A stretch of 64,000 bases of DNA from VAXT01 sp963774625. GTDB lineage: Bacteria; Actinomycetota; Thermoleophilia; Gaiellales; Gaiellaceae. The notes below the pieces were generated by a model. The model was not told the DNA's origin, searched no databases, and saw only the letters and a list, made by a program, of their open reading frames with translations. Shown piece after piece: positions 59,718-64,000 of the stretch (within the stretch, counting starts at the first letter, position 1; every line of letters starts with the position of its first letter). The DNA lies in the NCBI GenBank assembly GCA_963774625.1, contig CAVZFQ010000013.1, forward strand, positions 1,426,001-1,490,000, in the 5' to 3' direction. A program made the position numbers and the translations under genes.

Positions 59718-60725
59718 TTGAGCATTCGGGTCGCCCTGGACGCCATGGGCGGCGACCGCGCGCCGGAGGAGATCGTCGCGGGCGCCCTGGAGGCCGCTAC
59801 GCCGGAGATCGTTCCCGTCCTCTTCGGGCCAAAGGGTCTCGACACTCAGGGGCTCGAGCTCGTCGAGGCGCCCGACACGATCGAGATGCACGAGAAGCCC
59901 GTCGAGGCCGTCCGCTCGAAGCCGCAGAGCTCGCTCGTGGCCGCCTGCCGCGCGGTCGGCGAGGGGGACGCGCAGGCCGTGGTCTCGGCCGGCAACACGG
60001 GCGCGATGCTCGCGGCCTGCCTCTTCGAGATCCGGCGGCTCCCGGAGGTCGATCGTCCGGCCATCGCCGCCGTCATCCCGGCCCGCAAGGGCCCGACCGT
60101 CCTCCTCGATGCCGGCGCGAATGCAGACGCGCGCGCCGAGCATCTCCTCCAGTTCGCCGAGATGGGCACGATCTTCGCCGAGGAAGTCCTCGAGCTCCCC
60201 GGGCCACAGGTGCGCCTCCTGTCGATCGGCGAGGAGCCCGAGAAGGGAAACCAGCTCGTCCTGGAGGCCCATGAGCTGCTCGCGAAGAGCGAGCTGCGCT
60301 TCGCCGGCAACGTCGAGAGCCGTGCGCTGTTGGACGATGCGGGCGAGGTCGTCGTGACGGACGGCTTCACCGGCAACATCGTCCTCAAGCTGCTGGAGGG
60401 CACGATCAGGACGCTGCTCGACACGCTCCGCGACGAGATCTATGCCTCCACGCGCGGCAAGGTCGGAGGCCTGTTGATCCGGCCGGCGGCACGGAATCTG
60501 CGGGAGCGGCTCGACCCCGAGACCTACGGCGGCGCCCACCTCCTGGGCCTGCGCGGAGTCGCGGTGATCGCCCACGGCAACTCGTCGCGGCGGGCAATTG
60601 CCAACGCGATTCGGATGGCCGCGCGCGGAGTCGATCATCGAATGGTGGATCGGCTATCCGAGCGACTCGGAGCGCCCGTGTTAGCATCCGCGCGCTCTAG
60701 ACCCCCAAGCCCGCAAGCGAGGTGA
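59718..60725 (+). CDS. plsX: Phosphate acyltransferase PlsX
   Basis: PlsX turns acyl-ACP into acyl-phosphate for phospholipid synthesis. The 335-residue protein starts SIRVALDAMGGDRAPEEIV and has SAGNTGAMLAA, LLDAGANADA, IGEEPEKGN, DGFTGNIVLK and the late YGGAHLLGLRG motif. The start TTG 59718 gives the standard N-terminus. acpP follows one base after its stop. Confidence 0.96.
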   Translation: MSIRVALDAMGGDRAPEEIVAGALEAATPEIVPVLFGPKGLDTQGLELVEAPDTIEMHEKPVEAVRSKPQSSLVAACRAVGEGDAQAVVSAGNTGAMLAACLFEIRRLPEVDRPAIAAVIPARKGPTVLLDAGANADARAEHLLQFAEMGTIFAEEVLELPGPQVRLLSIGEEPEKGNQLVLEAHELLAKSELRFAGNVESRALLDDAGEVVVTDGFTGNIVLKLLEGTIRTLLDTLRDEIYASTRGKVGGLLIRPAARNLRERLDPETYGGAHLLGLRGVAVIAHGNSSRRAIANAIRMAARGVDHRMVDRLSERLGAPVLASARSRPPSPQAR

Positions 60726-60726
60726 C

Positions 60727-60972
60727 ATGGCAGCGTCGCGCGAGGAAGTATTCGAGCGTGTGAAGGAAGTGCTGAGCGAACAGCTCGGCGTCGACGACGG
60801 CGAGATCACGGAAGAGGCTTCCTTCCAGGAAGATCTCGATGCAGACTCGCTCGACCTCGTCGAGCTGATCATGGAGCTCGAGGATCAGTTCGGGATCAAG
60901 ATCTCGGACGAGGATGCCCAGAAGATCACCACGGTCGGTCAAGCGGTCGACTACGTCTCGTCCCACCAGTAG
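60727..60972 (+). CDS. acpP: Acyl carrier protein
   Basis: The 81-residue acidic protein has LDADSLDLVELIM, where Ser41 takes the phosphopantetheine arm made by the enzyme that follows CoaD. It carries the growing fatty acid. The plsX-acpP-rnc order is standard. Length is normal with a short N-terminal extension. Confidence 0.97.
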   Translation: MAASREEVFERVKEVLSEQLGVDDGEITEEASFQEDLDADSLDLVELIMELEDQFGIKISDEDAQKITTVGQAVDYVSSHQ

Positions 60973-61666
60973 CACCGGCTCGACGACGCCTCCGAAGGCG
61001 GGCAGCCTCGAGCGGCTGATCGACGCGCTCCCGCCCGACCGGCTGGAGAACGTCTTCACGCACTCCTCCTGGGCTCCCGACCGAGCCTCCTCCTACGAGC
61101 GGCTCGAGTTCCTGGGCGACAGCGTCCTCGAGCTGGCGATCGCACGGGAGCTCTACGAGCGGTATCCGGACTTCAGCGAGGGCCAGCTCGCGAAGATCCG
61201 CTCGCACGTCGTCTCGCGCGCCAGCTGTGCGGTCGTCGCGCGCGAGCTCGGCCTCGGCGAGCGGTTGGCCGAGGGAGGCGCCGCCGTGCCTCGTGACGAG
61301 CTCGACCGGCTCGCACGGAACCGAAACGTCCTGGCCGCCCTGCTCGAGGCCGCCCTCGGCGCCCTCTTCCTGCAGAAGGGCTTCCCGCGGATCGAGCCTG
61401 CGATCGTGGAGGCATTCGCCGGCCGCATCGAGTACGCGCTGACGACGTACGTTGACCACAAGACCGAGCTGCAGGAGACGCTGGCGCGCTCAGGGAGCAG
61501 CGTCGCGTACACGGTGCTGGACGTCGACGGCCCTCCCCACAACCGTACGTTCACGTCCGCCGCGATGATCGACGGCGAGGAGCGCGGTGTGGGGAAGGGG
61601 CCGTCGAAGAAGGACGCCGAGCAGGAAGCGGCGCGTCAGGCGCTCGCGCAGCTCGCGAAGCCCTGA
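60914..61666 (+). CDS. rnc: Ribonuclease III
   Basis: RNase III cuts double-stranded RNA in rRNA and mRNA processing. The endonuclease domain has FTHSSWAPDRASSYERLEFLGDSVLELAIA (signature YERLEFLGD), LEAALGALFLQKG with the late acidic residue, and the C-terminal double-stranded-RNA binding domain (KTELQETLARSGSSVAYTVLDVDGPPHNRTF, GKGPSKKDAEQEAARQALAQL). The only start codon in frame, ATG 60914, lies inside acpP and adds 30 odd residues; the natural start is probably near 60975 and lost by an indel or non-canonical. Confidence 0.92.
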   Translation: MPRRSPRSVKRSTTSRPTSSTGSTTPPKAGSLERLIDALPPDRLENVFTHSSWAPDRASSYERLEFLGDSVLELAIARELYERYPDFSEGQLAKIRSHVVSRASCAVVARELGLGERLAEGGAAVPRDELDRLARNRNVLAALLEAALGALFLQKGFPRIEPAIVEAFAGRIEYALTTYVDHKTELQETLARSGSSVAYTVLDVDGPPHNRTFTSAAMIDGEERGVGKGPSKKDAEQEAARQALAQLAKP

Positions 61667-61703
61667 GGCGGCGCCGCCCCTTGAGGGGGTTTCGAAAAGG
61701 CGC

Positions 61704-61709
61704 TAGGTT
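61704..61709 (+). promoter_or_regulatory. -10 box of the collagen-like gene
   Basis: TAGGTT ends nine bases before the ATG at 61718, so this gene has its own short-leader promoter and need not depend on the fatty-acid operon. A four-base-stem hairpin CCCC-TTGA-GGGG lies at 61677-61688. Confidence 0.45.
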
Positions 61710-61717
61710 CGAAGGCG

Positions 61718-63178
61718 ATGAAACGAGCGCTGCCGCTCGGGATCAGCATCTCCGTGTTCTGCGTCGCCCTGTTCCTGGCGACGGCGTTCGGGGAGGCTGC
61801 AGGTCAGCGCAGCGAGAGGAGTGCTCAGGCCGGCCCTGCAGGCGCGGGGAGCCAGGCGGGCGAAGCGGCAACTCCGCGACGAGGCCCGCGCGGCCCGCGG
61901 GGGCGGCGGGGACCAGCAGGACCGCGTGGCCCGGCCGGGTTGCCGGGCGCGGCGGGCTCGCAAGGCTTGCCAGGCCCGCAGGGGCCCGAGGGCGCTGACG
62001 GCGCAGACGGACCGGAAGGGCCACAGGGCCTGACCGGGCCGGCAGGGCCGCAGGGTCCGGCGGGACCACAGGGCCCGGCGGGGCCGCAGGGTCCCCCAGG
62101 ACTCGGCCTGGAGCGCCCCGGATTCGCGTTGTCGATGATCGACGGCGCCGACAGCGTGGGCAGCGCCGTCTCGGCGACGGTCGGCGCCGACGGGCTCGGC
62201 CTCATCGCGTATCACATCTCGGCGAATTGGCTGAAAGTCGCCCACTGCTCCAATCTCGCCTGCACCGCGGCGACCAGAACCATCATCAGCCCGTTCAGCA
62301 ACGGCCAATTTGCGGCCATCACCGTGGGCGCCGACGGGCTCGGGCTGATCAGCCACCGGGACCCGACAGCGGATGACCTGAAAGTCGCACACTGCACGAA
62401 CGTCGCTTGCTCGGCGGCGACGTTCGCGACGCTAGACAGCGTCGGCGATGTCGGGGGCTTCACCTCGATCACGATCGGTGCCGACGGGCTCGGCTTGATC
62501 AGCTACGAGGACTTCACGACGTTCGACCTCAAGGTCGCCCACTGCACGGACGTCGCCTGCTCGGCCGCTACGTCGCAGACCATCGACGCCGCCGGAGGCG
62601 AGTACACCTCGATCGCGACGGGCGCCGACGGGCTGGGTCTCATCAGCTACCGCGACACGACGACCTTCGACCTCAAGGTCGCCCACTGCTCGAACGTGGC
62701 CTGCTCGTCCGCGACGGCTCAGACCCTGGACAGCGCCGGCTCGGTCGGCGGCTTCACCTCGCTCACGATCGGAGCCGACGGGCTCGGCCTGATCAGCTAC
62801 TACGACTACACCAACGACAATCTCAAGGTCGCCCACTGCTCGAACGTCCTCTGCTCGACCGCGACGACGTGGACACTCGACAGTGCCGGCTTGGTCGGTA
62901 CGGACACGTCGATCACGATCGGCGCCGACGGATTCGGCCTGATCAGCTACCGCGACGAGACGAACGGCGATCTCAAGGTCGCCCACTGCGCGAACCTCAC
63001 CTGCTCGACTGCGACGACGGTGGCGGTCGACAGCCTCGAGAACGTCGGCGAGCACACCTCGATCCTGGTCGGCGCCGACGGTCTGGGCCTCATCGGCTAC
63101 GGCAACACCACGACGGGCGACCTCAAGGTCGCCCACTGCTCGAACGTGTTCTGCGTGCCGTTCTTCCGGCGCCGCTGA
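61718..63178 (+). CDS. Secreted collagen-like protein with seven propeller-type repeats
   Basis: The 486-residue protein has a signal peptide (1-29), then about 25 uninterrupted Gly-X-Y triplets (residues 56-130, 61883-62107; GPQGPAGPQGPAGPQGPP), then seven repeats of 46-50 residues. The consensus of a repeat is GADGLGLISYxDxTxxDLKVAHCSNVxCSxAT followed by TLDSAG. Each repeat has a Cys pair spaced five apart, probably a disulfide. Seven repeats suggest a seven-bladed propeller. The last repeat ends at CVPFFRRR. The protein is likely an extracellular or wall-attached adhesin or binding protein. It lies between rnc and smc, where mutM or nothing is usual. Confidence 0.85.
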   Translation: MKRALPLGISISVFCVALFLATAFGEAAGQRSERSAQAGPAGAGSQAGEAATPRRGPRGPRGRRGPAGPRGPAGLPGAAGSQGLPGPQGPEGADGADGPEGPQGLTGPAGPQGPAGPQGPAGPQGPPGLGLERPGFALSMIDGADSVGSAVSATVGADGLGLIAYHISANWLKVAHCSNLACTAATRTIISPFSNGQFAAITVGADGLGLISHRDPTADDLKVAHCTNVACSAATFATLDSVGDVGGFTSITIGADGLGLISYEDFTTFDLKVAHCTDVACSAATSQTIDAAGGEYTSIATGADGLGLISYRDTTTFDLKVAHCSNVACSSATAQTLDSAGSVGGFTSLTIGADGLGLISYYDYTNDNLKVAHCSNVLCSTATTWTLDSAGLVGTDTSITIGADGFGLISYRDETNGDLKVAHCANLTCSTATTVAVDSLENVGEHTSILVGADGLGLIGYGNTTTGDLKVAHCSNVFCVPFFRRR

Positions 63179-63185
63179 AGCGGCG
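63170..63185 (+). terminator. Hairpin at the end of the collagen-like gene
   Basis: CGCCGCT-GA-AGCGGCG (63170-63185) covers the stop codon region and lies before smc. It has no U-tract. It may limit read-through into smc. Confidence 0.4.
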
Positions 63186-63215
63186 TCCTAGGCCCGCGTC
63201 AAACTTCGGTCCCGC

Positions 63216-64000
63216 GTGCACCTGCGAGCGATCAAGCTGCGCGGCTTCAAGTCGTTTCCCGACCCTGTCGAGGTGCGCCTCGAGCCGGGCGTTGCCGTGG
63301 TCGTCGGCCCGAACGGCTCGGGGAAGTCGAACATCTCCGACGCCATCCTCTGGGCTGCGGGAAGCATGAGCCCGAGCGAGCTCAGGGCGGAGAAGCCCGA
63401 CGACGTGTTGTTCGCCGGGGCCTCGGGCCGAACGGCCGGCGACTTCTGCGAGGTCGAGCTGGTCTTCGACAACGAGGACGCCGCGCTCGCCGAGCTGCCG
63501 TACAGCGAGGTCTCGATCGCACGCCGGCTGCACCGCGGCGGCGAGGGCCAGTACCTGCTCAACGGGGCGACCGTGCGCCGCACCGACGTCGTCGAGCTGC
63601 TCGCCGACGTGGGGCTCGGCGGCTCGATGGGCTCGATCATCAGCCAGGGCCGGGTCGAGGAGATCCTCGGCTCCAAGCCGGACGAGCGGCGCCTGCTCGT
63701 CGAGGAGGCTGCAGGGCTCGGCAAGTTCAAGCGCCGGCGGCACCGCGCGGAGCTGAAGCTCGCGCGCGTCGCGACCGAGGTCGAGCGGGCCCGCGATCTC
63801 GAGGCCGAGGTCAAGAAGCGGCTTCGTCCACTCGCATTGCAGGCGACTGCGGCCGAGCGGGCCGAGAAGCTGCGCGGTGAGATCGCGGCGATCCAGGCGC
63901 GGGTCGCGCAGCTCGAGCTCGGCGAGGTGGAGACGCGCAGGGTCAGCGCCGACGAGCGGCGCTCTGCCGCAGCGCTGGCCCGGCGGCGAACCGACGGTGA
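63216..64000 (+). CDS. smc: Chromosome segregation protein SMC, partial at window end
   Basis: SMC ATPases organise and segregate chromosomes. The frame opens at GTG 63216 with MHLRAIKLRGFKSFPDPVEVRL, then the Walker A GPNGSGKSN and, at about residue 140, ISQGRVEEILGSKPDERRLLVEEAAGLGKFKRRR, the family head-domain block that precedes the first coiled coil. About 261 residues are visible; the rest is cut by the window edge. It usually follows rnc (mutM may intervene). Confidence 0.97.
   Translation, partial: MHLRAIKLRGFKSFPDPVEVRLEPGVAVVVGPNGSGKSNISDAILWAAGSMSPSELRAEKPDDVLFAGASGRTAGDFCEVELVFDNEDAALAELPYSEVSIARRLHRGGEGQYLLNGATVRRTDVVELLADVGLGGSMGSIISQGRVEEILGSKPDERRLLVEEAAGLGKFKRRRHRAELKLARVATEVERARDLEAEVKKRLRPLALQATAAERAEKLRGEIAAIQARVAQLELGEVETRRVSADERRSAAALARRRTDG

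Noticed and set aside
62150..63160. Near-regular repeats in the last gene, as in a CRISPR array
   Set aside because: The unit is about 144 bases, in frame, and gives conserved protein repeats with variable third positions. There are no spacers of constant length and no cas genes.

Overview
The window looks like chromosomal DNA of an uncultured high-GC actinobacterium, most likely class Thermoleophilia (Gaiellales or Solirubrobacterales side). The signs are very high GC, many GTG and TTG starts, four-base GTGA/ATGA gene overlaps, TANNNT -10 boxes placed almost on top of start codons, an eno - divIC-like - DUF501 order typical of Actinobacteria, an Rv2578c-type radical SAM gene, and the cluster coaD - coiled-coil protein - DUF177 ... 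rpmF - plsX - acpP - rnc ... smc. Assignment is by gene content only. I see no rRNA, prophage, transposon or CRISPR array, and one tRNA (Gln, UUG).

Layout. 0-4.8 kb: small accessory genes (secreted protein, DUF4242, a badly frameshifted membrane protein, PPOX-like flavoprotein, GYD protein) and a psuK-psuG pseudouridine salvage pair. 4.8-9.9 kb: GT39-type glycosyltransferase, FmdB zinc ribbon, LCP wall ligase divergent from a ROK glucokinase, rsmI. 9.9-21.1 kb: a long plus-strand housekeeping run: M23 peptidase, metG, tatD, rsmA, ispE, tRNA-Gln, glmU, prs, rplY, pth, ABC exporter. 21.2-31.7 kb: mfd, PrsA/SurA-like foldase lipoprotein, mazG, eno, GerMN lipoprotein, a methyltransferase on the other strand, pyk, FtsB/DivIC-like protein, DUF501. 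32-36.6 kb: regulators (HTH-receiver protein, GAF-SpoIIE phosphatase). 36.6-41.5 kb: a tightly overlapping run of fused spermidine-synthase-like protein, GDPD, L,D-transpeptidase, ResA-like thioredoxin, CcmH and CcdA, joining envelope and cytochrome c maturation functions. 41.4-50.6 kb: mixed genes including Rieske protein, peptide-binding protein, ferredoxin FdxA, VOC and FAD proteins, a NarL-type two-component pair, radical SAM protein and CNNM/CorC protein. 50.6-64 kb: recG, LD-carboxypeptidase, rsmD, coaD, DUF177; a minus-strand island (two-component system flanked by acidic DDNSG-rich secreted proteins) that splits DUF177 from rpmF; then rpmF-plsX-acpP-rnc, a collagen-like protein with seven propeller-type repeats, and smc running off the end.

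Most notable: (1) two perfect LexA-type palindromes GAAC-N4-GTTC, one in the mfd promoter and one over the start codon of the radical SAM gene, suggesting an SOS link; (2) the collagen-plus-seven-blade gene between rnc and smc; (3) a paired-hairpin intergenic repeat seen twice with clear sequence identity; (4) widespread leaderless-type promoters; (5) about 20 single-base indels that break otherwise intact conserved genes (pyk, ispE, a SpoIIE phosphatase, a histidine kinase and others). The indels are mostly one-base insertions and most probably sequencing or assembly errors, so frameshifted genes are annotated here as one gene with the break positions given.
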